From assembly GCA_947095535.1 (NCBI GenBank), contig OX352772.1, forward strand, positions 46,953,445 to 47,017,444: a stretch of DNA of 64,000 bases, given 5' to 3'. The translations under genes and the position numbers were made by a program. The notes under the pieces were generated by a model, which saw nothing but the letters and a program-made list of their open reading frames with translations, searched no databases and was not told the origin of the DNA. Below, piece after piece: positions 36,386 through 48,689 of the stretch (position 1 is its first letter; each line of letters begins with the position of its first letter). The stretch comes from Poecilobothrus nobilitatus. Lineage: Eukaryota; Arthropoda; Insecta; Diptera; Dolichopodidae.

Positions 36386-37676
36386 TTCATTTACAGATAG
36401 AGGGATTAAATCAGACCAAGCTAAATGCTGATTAAATAAAGAATTATGCAACTTGACTTGCATAATCAAAATATGACCTAATATATACATATATTAAAAA
36501 GATTGATGAAAAAGATAGAAGAAATATGAACTTGATAAAAGACAAGGTCGTATTAAAAATTAATTCAAAAATTTGCGGAAAACCTCCTTAGAATAAATTA
36601 CCATGTTATTAGAAGAGAACTCCTCTTAAAGTAAATAAGTCGAACATTTTAATCGAAAAGCAGAAAAAGAGACTTTTAACACACATTGTTAAAATCTAAT
36701 AAATCAATTTAACCATAGATAACTAAGCTTATACAAGCAATTACATACTTCGCCTACATATAAATATTTTATTTTATGGACGAGTTATTTTATTATATCA
36801 ATATATTATAAATTTATTTTAGATTTGTTATCTAATATGTAAATGTAATAATTGTCGAGATAAAATTTATGAATCCTCCAATAGTTATTCAATTGTGCCG
36901 CTATAGACATTATTAATCAAAACGCAGTTAAACTATTAACTTTTTGTTTTCTCTTTCTTTTTGATGTTGGTCTTATTTTGCCAACTAGCGTTCATGAGAC
37001 ACGTCAGTATTTCACTGAAAAGCAACAATATTGTTTTTGCAGTTATTCTAAGTTGTTTAGAAACCGATAGTAAAAAATATTTGTTTCGGACTGTGTACTC
37101 TATCTCTATCTTTTTTGCACACTAAAACTTTTTTTCTTACACAGTTTAAATGGTTTCTCCTCTTAGTTTAAAAATTATGACGGGAAAATGACAATAACTC
37201 AGAAACTGTAGTTGACACTACAGAAAATAATAAATAGAAAATCTATTTGAAGCAAAATAAAATAAATCGTTTTTTTTTTTAAATTTTTTTTGTAAAATCA
37301 ATTTTAATCATTTACATTTTAGAAGGATTATTTACAAGGATTACGATGTACTTATCATAGATTTGCATAAAATATTACAAAATAACAACTATATTTTTTT
37401 AAAATATTATAATTATTTAATTGTTAAAAATTAAACTGACACTTATTATTAGCAACAGAATATATATATATCTAAAGTCTAAACATATGATGTTTACAAA
37501 CTTATATAACACTTCCGTTCCCATCGACATCAAGACTATCACAGACTATTTTAAATAACAATAATAATACAGGATGTTTATATGTTCACAAAATTTGGTT
37601 CCAATTTATTATCCGAAAATGGGACACCATCAGCTTGCCTTAAAATTATATAATAAATATTATTAAAATGATTTTA
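36386..37676. other. AT-rich sequence without recognisable gene
   Basis: Nothing recognisable. Confidence 0.5.
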
Positions 37677-38381
37677 AGCCTTCCCCAGACCGGCGCGTGT
37701 TTTTTTGCGGCAGCGGCGCGAAAAAAATGCGTGCAGAAAACGCGCGAAATCCTCATATGTGCCCGAACTGAAAATTTAAAAACTCGCATAGACATCAATC
37801 AGAAAATAAAAAATAAAATTATTGTATTGTGAATAAATTTAAAAAAAAAATTTGTTTACATCGAGTGACCTGTATTTTGTTTACAAAAAAAAAGTAATAA
37901 TTTGAAAAAAGTAATAATTTTTCTATTTGAAAAAAATATTTGATTTATAATAAAAATTAAAAATTAAATTAATTAATTAAAAAAAAAAAATTTGATTTAG
38001 AAAAATTTCTAAAACATATTTCATACTATATTTCATCTTTTTTCTTATATTTTTGTAATCTTTGTTTGATAGATCGTATAATATTGGATATTTTTTCACT
38101 AACTCGATTAATTTTTACACTTTGTTCTCCATTTTATCCTTTCGTTTGTTTTTAAAAATAAAAATGTTAGACATTTATTTGCGGAAACCGCACGAAAAAC
38201 GTTGTCAAACGCGTTTTTTTGCGGAAAAATTTGGTTTGTATATTTGCCTAAAAAAAAACGCTGCAAAAACGCGCGGAAATATTGTTGGCGTGGGCGGATA
38301 TTCATAAGCCCTCATGTAATAATATTTTGCGGAAAAAAACTCACCGCTATCGTAAAAACACTCGCCGATCTGAGGAAGGCT
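37677..38381. mobile_element. GC-rich MITE, PIF/Harbinger type suspected
   Basis: The left end AGCCTTCCCCAGACCGGCGC continues GTGTTTTT; the inverted right end is AGCCTTCCTCAGATCGGCGA then GTGTTTTT. The similarity runs about 46 bp. TTA flanks both sides (37674-37676 and 38382-38384), the 3-bp duplication expected of PIF/Harbinger elements. Both ends are rich in CG dinucleotides (GCGGCAGCGGCGCG), unlike the rest of the window. Overlapping short frames at 38062-38408 reflect this composition and show no transposase motif. Confidence 0.75.
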
Positions 38382-39082
38382 TTAAGGGGAAACAATACAT
38401 GTCTATAAATCTATGAGTTAGATATTGTCTATAAAAGAGAAATAAAATTATTTAACTGTTCCTAATAGGGGTACCTAATAGATAAAGTTTTGCTCAATGT
38501 CAAATTTTACCCACATAAAAAATGTTCAAAAATCTTGCAATTTTAAACGAGTTTTCATAATGAACATAGAATTGTTTACCTTATTTGTTAAAATGCTAAG
38601 CAAGTCATTAATTCCAAGCTAGGTTTTCAAAAAAAACTTGAAATTTAGAAATTTCCTAGCACCTTTAATCCTTATGTATTCAAGTTGAGCCACAACCTAA
38701 AATCTTTTAAAATATTTATTTTAATGCCAACTACCATAATTAAACAAGTTTTCAAAAATAAATAGTCGTTGTTGTGCAAATTATCACCCTTATAACTAAA
38801 AAACCTTACCGTTTCTAATCGCCCAAATTATTAATATTACATTATGAAAAAATGTGCTTGAACTTAACACTTCTAATTACTAAAACTCCTGGATCCTTTT
38901 TTTTACGTTAACTTTTGATTACGAAGTTTTTAAAACAACTTTTAGAATTTAATGCTTCTTAATATATTATGTACTATGCTTAATTTTACATAAAATTTAT
39001 ATTATAATTTTATTTTAAAGAATACTTTGAAAAAAACTTATCCAAAAATTCAACCCAAATAGACACCATCTAATTAATAAAC
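38382..39082. other. AT-rich sequence without recognisable gene
   Basis: Nothing recognisable. Confidence 0.5.
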
Positions 39083-39191
39083 CCTAAAGCCATCAAATAA
39101 AAAAGTTTACAATAAAAATTAAAATAAAATTAAAATTACTTCAAAATACGTGCACCGAAATTTCAAATTTATTTATATTCTTTTTTTACCT
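39083..39191 (-). repeat. 109-bp inverted duplication of part of element E3
   Basis: This stretch (CCTAAAGCCATCAAATAAAA onward, including TACGTGCACCGAAATTTC) is an almost exact inverted copy of 39620-39728, which lies inside E3. The two arms are separated by about 430 bp. Confidence 0.88.
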
Positions 39192-39370
39192 AAAATCTGC
39201 TAAAACATTTTTTTTTTTGCCCATTAACAGTAGGACATAATTTTATTATTTGAATGCCACGTTATTTTATATTGGAGGAAAATTAAAAGCAATAACAGTT
39301 GTGCAGTTCAGTTATGTGTTATATTTTTTGAGTTATTGAAATAATTTAAAATCAAGGTAACCTCATTTTT

Positions 39371-39851
39371 GGGTTCGTGACGAAATCTCGAAATTTTTAA
39401 TTTCGTTCAAAATTTCGCTAAAATATCGTTTTTAAAATCTCGCTTTTTGAAAATCTCGTTTTTTTTCACATATCGCTTCTCAAAGTCTCGCTTTTTTAAA
39501 ATTACATTTTATTTTTTAATTTATTTCGGCGTGCGTCTTTGATATTACTCGATATTTTAAAGTATTTTTTCTATTTTATCTTATCTGTTTAAAAATGACA
39601 AAAAAGGCTACCTTAGGTTAGGTCAACAAAGAATATAAATAAATTTGAAATTTCGGTGCACGTATTTTGAAATAATTTTAATTTTATTTTCATTTTTATT
39701 GGAAACTTTTTTATTTAATGGCTTTAGGCCGAGATTTTGAGAAGCGGTATTTTAAAATAGCGGGATTTTAAAAACGATATTTTAGCGAGATTTGAAAAAA
39801 TGACATTTTGAAAGCAAGATTAAAAATGTTGAGATTTCGTTACGCTCCCCT
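39371..39851. mobile_element. Fold-back-like element E3 with AAAATCTCGC modules
   Basis: The left arm (39371-39500) carries repeated short modules (CGAAATCTCG, AAAATCTCGCTTTTTG, CAAAGTCTCGC). The right arm (39729-39851) carries the inverse (GAGATTTTGAGAAGCGG, GCGAGATTTG, GAGATTTCGTTACGCTCCCC). Both arms share TCGCTAAAATATCGTTTTTA. The terminus GGGAGCGTAACGAAATCTC resembles E2. No coding potential. Confidence 0.65.
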
Positions 39852-40597
39852 AATTTTTATGTGGAAGGAATTAGATCTCATTACAATTTATGAGATATCT
39901 CGTTTAACGACTTATAAATAATAATATATCAGTTCTTACGATCCTGGTTAAGAAATCGAATAACAATTCCTATAACATCGATAAGTATAACTCCTACTTG
40001 ACTTATGACGTAGTGGTCAAGTCGCTGATCTTTCAATCGAATAGTTTTGGATTCAAATTCTGATGAGATCATATTAAATATTATATCGTTGTAGTATATA
40101 TGGTCATGTAAAGATAATTAATAAATAAATATTTCTTGCATAGGATAATAGATGGCGTACAAATATAATACTTATGTCTCATAATTTTATTACAATATCT
40201 ACTGCCGAGTAATCAAAAGCTTACTGAAAATATTGATTCAAGAAACTGTAGCTAAGTGTAATCTGAATAATAGAAGACTTAGAGGATGTCCTATACTTTT
40301 TAAAGGAGTAAGACGAAGAAAAATGTGAACCCTATAAGTATGCAATACTACAAATAAAATCATAGTAATTTTTTTCTGTGCTATTTATTTCCTAAAATGG
40401 TAAATTTGGCATTTCTAATATGCCTTAAATGCTTCAGATTACATTTAATGTTAAAAACGATAAAAGACTATAAATACCACCACAATCATTCTCTATAACA
40501 TTTATATAATATCTAAAGCCACTTTTAATCTAAACAAAAAAATTATTCAAAATTTAATTTTTTTATGCGTGAATTGAGTACATTATTTTTATTTATA
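39852..40597. other. AT-rich sequence without recognisable gene
   Basis: Nothing recognisable. Confidence 0.5.
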
Positions 40598-41161
40598 CAG
40601 GGTGTCCACTTATTCCCGTGCAATAACTTCCGAAGATGATTTAGGAGATTAAAACAAATAAAAATACCTTTATATCGGAGTGTCTATTTTCACCCGTTTC
40701 CGAGATATTGGGGCTTAAAGTTTTTTATATTCAAAATACAAAAGTTTAAGTTTTTGCTTATAAAATTGGAACCAATTAACTCAGAATAAAATTTTACAGC
40801 GCATTTGAAAGCTCATCAAAATGTGGTTTTAAATGCAGTTTTAAGTAACACTATAGGTCATGTTTCTCAAGAGATATCATTTAAACCAAAATTCTTTTTA
40901 CCCATTTATTAAAAAAAATGTCGGTATTAACTACTCAATTTTATTAATTGTATTTATTCCCTATTTCATCCCGTTTATTTTGAGTATAATCACGTCCATG
41001 TAGCTCAAAAATTACCTAGATTAATAGCAAATAAAACATGTAGTGGTAGAACATCTCGGAAACGGGTGAAAATAGACACTCCAATATAAAGGTATTTTTT
41101 ATTTGTTTTAATCTCCTAAATCATTTCCTGAAGTTATTACAGTTATTTTCGGGACACCCTG
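40598..41161. mobile_element. MITE with 109-bp terminal inverted repeats, Tc1/mariner type
   Basis: The element is 564 bp, begins CAGGGTGTCCACTTATTCCC and ends with the inverse CAGGGTGTCCCGAAAATAAC on the minus strand. The inverted repeats extend over 109 bp each (40598-40706 and 41053-41161) and share blocks such as AATGATTTAGGAGATTAAAA on one side and its inverse on the other. TA flanks both ends. The interior has no coding potential. Confidence 0.85.
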
Positions 41162-42599
41162 TATAATAATATAATATGTATGTATGTGTTTTATAATTTT
41201 ATTAACCAACCAGGTATGAAAACTGAATTAATAATCAGGATAATCCTATGGTTTTAAAAAAAACCATTGATAAATCATATTAATTTAACACTGAATAAAT
41301 GCATTTTAAAATTTTAAAGTTCATTTTAGATTTTTACAAAGAAAATAAAAATTTATAAACCACCACAAAAATTTATGGTTTCAATAAACTTTAAAATATA
41401 TTAATATATTATAAATTTATTTTTAAATAACAATTCGACCAATTTTAAACATATAAAGTAAAAATTTATTTTTATTCCTAATTTTTATTTAATCAATTGG
41501 AAAAACAAAAAAAAAATTGGCTAAGTGTCACTACAATAGCGGATGATATTGTATAGTTAAACTATGTTAAAAGTTTCAACCAGGAATGGAATAAATAAAT
41601 ACATTAAATACGCTAAACAGAGTAATGGCCCAAATTATACTCCTTTTCTATTAAACAGATTGTTCTTTCTTTTAAAATATCCTTTTTTTCCATATCTTCA
41701 TTTACTATACTGACAAGATACTCAATCAACTGGTTAAATTTAAATACTGGTTGCACAACTAAGGCGAGTAAAAGTTAAACTTATTTATTTTTCTATTCTT
41801 CAGCTTTCAAATTATCTTTTTTGCACACTTAAAGTTGTAAAGAGAAGATTTTTAAACTAAGAATTAATAAATATTTAAAAAATAACTCTTTCATATAATT
41901 AACGAATAATTTCTATTTAATTTTAGTATTTGAAAAAAACATTTGAAATGAACAACCAAACTTAAAGTCTCTATAAAATGTTTATTAACATTTTCATAAA
42001 TAAAAAGGTGTAACATTTACTGAAATCTCATATCAAAATAAAGTACCTAATATATCATATAACAAACATTTTTCAAGGAAAATATATTTCTATTTCATTC
42101 AAAAAAAAAAAAATTATAAAACTGTTTAAGAGTAAAAGAAAAGATAGAAAAACATATTTTAACTTCTTTTTTTTTATTATAACAAACTGTTGCATATTTA
42201 AAGGCTATATACCATTTAAACGATTATTAACATTTTTAATGACCTTGAAAATTCACATTTATTTTACCTTAGCTATTAAATTCTTAAATCATATCCTTTT
42301 CCATACTAGTGTCACAATACAATCCACATTAAATTAATTTATTGTATGTATATACCTATTTTAAGGTTTTTCATTGATGTTATTACAGTATTGTGTAAAG
42401 CGTTATCTACAGAATATATTTAATAAATAAATACTTCTAAAATAAGTTTATTTTTTTTGTTAATTAAAATGTTAGGTAAATTTATATTAGAACACTGTAA
42501 AAAATGAAAGGAAATTTCGTTCTAATACTTTTAAAGATGAGTGAATGTAAAGCATTAGGAACGAAATCGTAAAAGAATTACCTCTTGTTTTTAAGCGCT
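41162..42599. other. AT-rich sequence without recognisable gene
   Basis: Nothing recognisable. Confidence 0.5.
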
Positions 42600-43150
42600 A
42601 GCCAAACTGTAGAAAAGGATTCCTTTTTAACATGTAAATTGAAAAGGACAATCGGACAAAATGGAGGAGAAATTAGATAAAAATTAGATAAAAAAAATTG
42701 AAAAGGTTCTTTTTGAATAAGTGGAAATTGTAAAAGTGGAGTATTTTCAATTGAGGGAAACACATAGAGAAACACACTTTGATCCACAGTTCACACAACA
42801 AATGAGTTTCTATAATAAGTTTTAACCACCTAGGTATTTCCACAGTGTGGATATGAGCAATTGTTGCCTCTTTTATCTTACCTTACGTTGGAATTGTTTG
42901 AGAGGAGATAATAATGGTTTTAAGTCATTTCAGCAAGTATCGTTAGCCTGATATCTCGAAGGTACCGGTACATGCTGAAATGAATTGAAATCATTAGTGC
43001 CTATAAAAAAAAGTAAAGTTCCGATATTTGGATGAATTTTGAGAGCAATAGGAGTCACTAAACTGACATTATCACTTATTAACCGAAAGATGCGATTTTG
43101 CATTTTGTCGAGGTAACACAAGAACGTTTGTAGTGCACCAGCCCAAATAC
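42600..43150 (-). pseudogene. LINE reverse-transcriptase C-terminal relic (jockey/CR1-like)
   Basis: On the minus strand it reads CIWAGALQTFLCYLDKMQNR then IFRLISDN (about 43140-43065), the WGGA---L--LDK-QNRA-RLI pattern after the polymerase core. Then comes HVPVPSRYQAND (about 42970-42935). Shifted frames give PHCGNT, VVKTYYRNSFVV and VFPSIENTPLLQF, matching the terminal block H-Y-VE-P--KT--Y--SF--R---LWN-LP--VFP of such elements. Stops and shifts make it dead; the 5' side is truncated at about 43150, next to a family B fragment. Confidence 0.78.
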
Positions 43151-43194
43151 ACGAATTTTACTTCATAAATAATATATATAAGAAATTGAAAACT

Positions 43195-43530
43195 CATAAA
43201 AAAATTAATGTTGTAAAATAACTTTTCCACGTAGCCCCATCCATAACGAGCTATAGCCCCTCATACTATGTGCTATTTTTAGGCATCTGTACAAATTTTT
43301 CTTCGGCAAGACATAAAAATTAAAGCTTCAGTAATATATTTTGTGTCTGTGTCCTAACGGTTTTTCATGGTTATATAGGATTCCAGACTTGCAGTTCCTC
43401 AAAATTGCAAAAATAAGTTCCTTTTTCATATTTTTTGTTATTGTATGAAATTTTTAGTGCAAGTCACAATTCTAAATAGTTTGAATTTCACTTTTGTGCA
43501 CTCTTAAAAACCGTTGGTACCTTGTTTTAA
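43195..43530 (+). repeat. Repeat family B copy B4, internally deleted
   Basis: It starts at the AAATTAATGTTGTA block, jumps after GAGCTATAGCCCCTC to AGGCATCTGTACAAATTTTT, and ends with CACTCTTAAAAACCGTTGGT, in the order seen in the complete copy at 57285. Confidence 0.65.
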
Positions 43531-46369
43531 ACTTGTTTCATCTCCAGTTACAAAAATCTAATCTTATTTCTGTTAACTCATTTTAGTTGGTTAATATTTT
43601 TATGCTCTAATATAATTTTCGAACCGTTCTTTTACATATACGTTATGTAATGAGCCTGTGAGACCACATTTTATTTTTAAACATTTTCCTAAATTATTTC
43701 TTAATATATTATATACTTAAATATTTATAACTAACAAGTCACGAAGAAAAAGCTTTAAATTCATTACGTTTACTTTTAAATCTACAAGTTTGTGAACGGT
43801 AAAATTATAAAAAAAAAAGAATAAGCGAAGCCTTCTCTTATTTTCTACTTCTCTTATTTTCAATTAAACAATACATATGAATTCCTGAACCAAGTTTGTA
43901 TTGCTGTATAAATAAACTAGGTTAATAAGCTAAATATTAAGTGCCTGATTTTACCCGATACTGTATCCATCATACAATGTGATATAATTAATATTAATAT
44001 GTTACTATATTATTTTTCTTGTCATTTTTTTTATTTTAATCGCATTTCAAATGAAAATGTTTACATATACAATCATAAATATACATACTTATAATAAATA
44101 GTAACACTGTATCTAACAATGTTAATTGTGCGTGCCATGAATTTTAATTAATATTTCATTTTTTCCGGTAAAATTCAATATCTCTACAGCCTAACCTTAC
44201 ATTCCATCAAGGTTGTTTTATATTTTGAATATATGAAATTAAAGATAAAGAAAGGAATAATTTTTTTCGTTAAAACTTAAAGGAAAAAGAAAAAATTCTA
44301 AATAATGTAAGCTGTTTAATGTAAGGATTCATAGAAAAGATATAAGTATCAAAATCATATGTATAATATGTACGTATATGTCATTAGTCATATGTTAATT
44401 TTATAGACATTGCAGAGTACCTAATGTTAATTTACATGAAAAAAATTCGTACACTATTAAAGAAATTCTAATAAAATGAATATTGTTAGACGTACGTCTT
44501 CGATATACCACATATTATAATATTGGGGTGCTCAAAACGTAAACTATAAATAAATTTCGGTTTGAGAAAAGATCAACTGTTTTTGATAATATTTGTTTTA
44601 CATATTGTACACATAATATCTTGCATTTTTGACATTGATTTTCATATGGAAAAGTATAAGCGATGTGGGACGATGTGAAGAATTTTTTAGTTATCCATTA
44701 CATTTCATTGAACAAATGCCGAATAGTAACTTTTTCTATTGTAACTTAATCTGATTGAAATACTATATCACTATACCATATTGAAAAGCAAACCTCTTTC
44801 CTTCTAGTTCTGTATGATTTGAGCAACCATTTGTTAGAGCATCATTTAAATAGTGTCAGTAGTATTCGAAAGTAGTATATTATATGTTAGTAAATTAATG
44901 ATAAATGGTATAAGTAATATGGTGTTATTAGTTAGTCTAATTTTGGTTTATTAGTTTCTGACTTACATATATATATATAGTGAATTGTTAAGCGTATATT
45001 TAATTTAATTGAAATCTTGAGTTCTCCGCCACAATATTCTCAGAATTATTTCGGATCTTACGTAAATTGAGCAAAAACTTATATTAAATATAGTGTAATC
45101 GTGCAATAATTAAACTACAAATCACTTATTAAGATAAAAAGAATTAATCCAGGATGATTTAAATAAACAAAGATTAATTAAAAATAACCAAATGTCGAAG
45201 AAAAAAATTTAAAAGCCATAGAAAATTACTTGTAATCTATTTAGACCTTAGGCCGTAATCCGTAGACCATATAGTCCATAGTCTATAGTTCACAGTCTAG
45301 TCTTCATAATTCTATTGACTAAATAAACTTTATTTTTTTTATATAAATAAACATTTAATTTTAATATTTTTATGAAGCAATATCATAAATTATAAAAATT
45401 AAGAGATTCCCCGAAATACCATCAATCATTTGACAAAAGAAAATAATAACTTCATACATATTTTTTGTTTGTTTGTTAAGTCATGGAACTTTTGCTGGTA
45501 AATCAAAATCTATTCCTGCGTTCAATTCATCTTTCTCAATATCTATAACAACTATACTTATGATATCATACAAAAAACCACACACGAAATTAATATTATT
45601 TCATTTTATTTTAATGAATTTATTTTTAAATCAAGATATACATACATAATTATTTTTAATTTTAGATCTATAAATCGAATCATTGTTAAAATGTTCATTA
45701 TATTTATTCTTTTTGCTATAATTATTCATTCTGGACTATCAGACACAGTTCAACGTTTATTTTAATTGCGTTAAAAATAAATTTGTCATAAGCAGAAATT
45801 CAAATCAAAAAATTACTCATTGTAGCTTGCAATGAAGAAGAATGAAAAATTACTCATTATAGCTTCTAATGATTATAATGAGGTCCTAGAAGTTTTTCTT
45901 CACTAATAGTTTCAGTTGCTTGCCTCTTTTCTGTCAAACTTTTTCATATTATCCAAAGATCTTTGAAAACTAGTCATGAATATGAAAAACTCCACAATAG
46001 TAAAGTATAATTTGTAAAAGTCAAAATTGATAACGTTTTTGTCTCCAATTGATTTCACCTTTAATTTTCTACAAATAAGTTATTTCCAGAAAATTGCGAA
46101 AAATTAATGAAGATGGATATATACCTAATTTACTTTAACTAAAGATCTTTATACTTTAAGTGACGTTTTTTTTTTTTATTTTGATTGAAAACTTTTTATT
46201 TCATTAATTTAAATAAAATATTTAATATACATGTATTTAATTTACGTAATGCATCTATAGTTATGGTCAACTTATAAGAAACAATAAATAAAATATATAA
46301 GAATGACAAAATTCCGTATTTATTGTGATTTCAAAGAATTCACTATTATCAAAAACAGTTAAGATGAAA
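43531..46369. other. AT-rich sequence without recognisable gene
   Basis: No gene was recognised. A weak pair of ends (GGGGTGCTCAAA at 44525 and TTTGAGCAACC near 44818-44828) may mark an old element but is too short to call. Confidence 0.45.
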
Positions 46370-46675
46370 AATCTAAGAGTTGTACAGAAGTTGAAAGAAG
46401 TACTACTCTAGTCCTTTTAACGAAAAGTTTAGATATAAAGAGATTGCGAAAAATTTAAATAACTTCAAAAGGAATGTTTTTCTATTCGGCGGAAGAAAAG
46501 GCGAAGAAAAAAAAAAGCAACAGATGATAGAAAAATGTTCGAATGTTAAAAAGGGACCCATTTCCCTCGGTATCACTAAACAATATATATATTAGGATAT
46601 TGCGGTATCACTAAACAATAATATAAGCCTTGTTTTTTCTCTTAGAACAGTCCGAAGAAGATTGCAAGAGATTTA
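46370..46675 (+). pseudogene. Tc1/Tc3-like transposase relic, DNA-binding part only
   Basis: Short stretches in shifting frames match the N-terminal bipartite helix-turn-helix of Tc1-type transposases. They are YKEIAKNLN (about 46434-46460), a GRKGEE/KKATDDRKM segment at about 46490-46540 corresponding to GRP-K-T--D-R, VKKGPIS (about 46547-46567), and LRTVRRRLQE (about 46641-46670) corresponding to VS--TVRRRL-E. The catalytic domain is absent and stops interrupt the frame. A GGTATCACTAAACAATA repeat (46571 and 46605) lies in the middle. Terminal repeats were not found. Confidence 0.65.
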
Positions 46676-46736
46676 TTAAAAAAAATGTCTTTCCTTTCTA
46701 TTTAGTTAGTCATAATTGACACAATATTTATAATTA

Positions 46737-46756
46737 TATATATATATATATATATA
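46737..46756 (+). repeat. TA dinucleotide microsatellite
   Basis: An uninterrupted (TA)n run of about 20 bp. Confidence 0.85.
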
Positions 46757-46843
46757 AATTAATAAAGCAGCAATGTCTTCAATTAAAGAAAGAAATCTTC
46801 ACTTAAATAAAAAATTTCTTCATTGTTAAAAATCTTTACTTAA

Positions 46844-47122
46844 CATATTGCGTCCCACGTGTATCACCGATGAACATCACTTAAATATTTCAAAATGCCG
46901 CTCTCACCAGTGATCATAAAAATACACTTGCGTTAAATCTTACGTATATTCTTCTCGATCTCAGTATATCATTACTAAATGTTCTCAAAATTCCAAATTT
47001 ATTTAATGAACTGCTTTTACCTTTAAAATGTTGATGTTCACCTTTAAAATGTTGGTGATACACGTATCAGATTTAACGGAAGTTTTTTTTTATGTTCACC
47101 GATGAACGTGGGACTCAACGTG
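46844..47122. mobile_element. piggyBac-like MITE, TTAA target
   Basis: The left end CATATTGCGTCCCACGTGTA then TCACCGATGAACAT matches the inverted right end CACGTTGAGTCCCACGTTCA then TCGGTGAACAT. It is flanked by TTAA (46840-46843) and TTGA (47123-47126), fitting a TTAA target with one change. The interior repeats ACCTTTAAAATGTTG twice (about 47021 and 47041) and has no coding potential. GCGTCCCACG-type termini are known from piggyBac-derived elements; the assignment is by terminus and target only. Confidence 0.7.
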
Positions 47123-48689
47123 TTGAAGTAAAAATATCTTCATTTAAAGTAAAAACAAAATATATATATTATGAATATTATATAATACATCATTTGATAT
47201 AATTATAATACGTCATCTACATTTAAATTTTTGTAAACTTTGCAAAAAAATTAGCAAAAAAAATTCATAATTTTAACTTTTTGCGATGAATTTAATTTAA
47301 TTTATCTTTAATTAGACTTTTTAAGTATAAAGAAAATGTTAAGTCTAATTTTTTTTTTCTTAAATATTAAATTTTTCTTCTTTTAAATATAGTTACTAAG
47401 TATTATTTAAATTAAATGATTTGATTGCAATACCGACAAAGTTTACCGACACAAATTCAAAAGTAATTGTTTTTTTTTTTACTTTTTGACATTTTATAAT
47501 TTATGTTATGTATAAATGGACATTGAACTTATTTTAATGTTTCAATGCCTATATATGCATTATTATATATCTGTAGATTATTTCAATGAAAATGAAGATC
47601 ACAAATTAATTGGCTTTAATTAAAAATTTTTTCTGTAATTTAAGTTAATTAGGTAAATTTATTCTATATTTTTATTTAAAATATTTTACTTTACAAACGA
47701 AGCGGCATTATATTGCCAGTACCTTGCCGTGCATTTATTATGTATTTTAAAATGAAAATGACTTTAAGTTAAAGTAAAACTGGGTTCAAATCAGATCAGA
47801 TGTTAAGAAAAAATAAGAGAAAAACACTATACATATATGTATGTCAGGCTATATATTATATTTGGGATGGTGTCATAATTCCAAACACAAAATTCCAAAA
47901 AAACAAACTTTACAAAACAAAATGAGAGTATTCCCCTTTTTCAGAATATTTGTATGTGTATATGTGTATGCAAGATCACTTATTAGCAGAAATTTTAAAG
48001 TTATATTCAAAATAAGAGTTATTTTAAATCAGAGCTTACAAAATATTTTTTATATATGTGAATGTATATGTGAATTTTGAATTAGGACAGATTTTATAGT
48101 TGGTTACAAAATCAGTATTTCAACTATTTGTTAAGTATCCAAGTTTGGGACGGCAGCCTCCATACTATTGAAAGTGTTTACAATTAAATTTTGAATTTTG
48201 AAATTTTTTTTCTGAAATTATTTTTTAAGAGATGGATCTTACAATTAAAAATTCAAATTGTTATTTATACATAGTTAAATTAAAATAATATACTTAAAGC
48301 TAAGGGCTGTAAAGTTGATTTCCAATCGTAATTGTACAAAAGCACTGACTGTACCTGTTCAATTATTTAAGTACATAGTTCACTTTGAAACCTCAGATAT
48401 CAATATATCGTATTAGGAGATCTACACTCAACAATGTAAAAAGATAAAAGAAATAAAAAAATATAATATAACATATAAAAAACATTATCAGGTTCAGCAT
48501 ACAAGTCTTAGCAGTAAAATAAACCAAATATTCTTCGCACAAAATCTGAAATTGTTAACCTGCAAATTAGAATTAAAATGCAAAATAAAAAATTATTTAG
48601 ATTTAAGGAAATGGAAAAAAAAATATTTTTCGGACTGAATTTGCCAAAAACAAATGTAACAACATTATGTGAACGATTGACTGTTTCAA
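47123..48689. other. AT-rich sequence without recognisable gene
   Basis: No gene was recognised; the 79-codon frame at 47841-48080 has no motif. Confidence 0.5.

Noticed and set aside
44525..44830. Mariner-like MITE with GGGGTGCTCAAA and TTTGAGCAACC ends
   Set aside because: Only about 11 bases pair and there is no TA or other duplication.
45483..45560. Minus-strand stretch reading DIEKDELNAGIDFDLPAKVP then stop
   Set aside because: It looks coding-like but is only about 23 codons, with no convincing splice site or transposon context.
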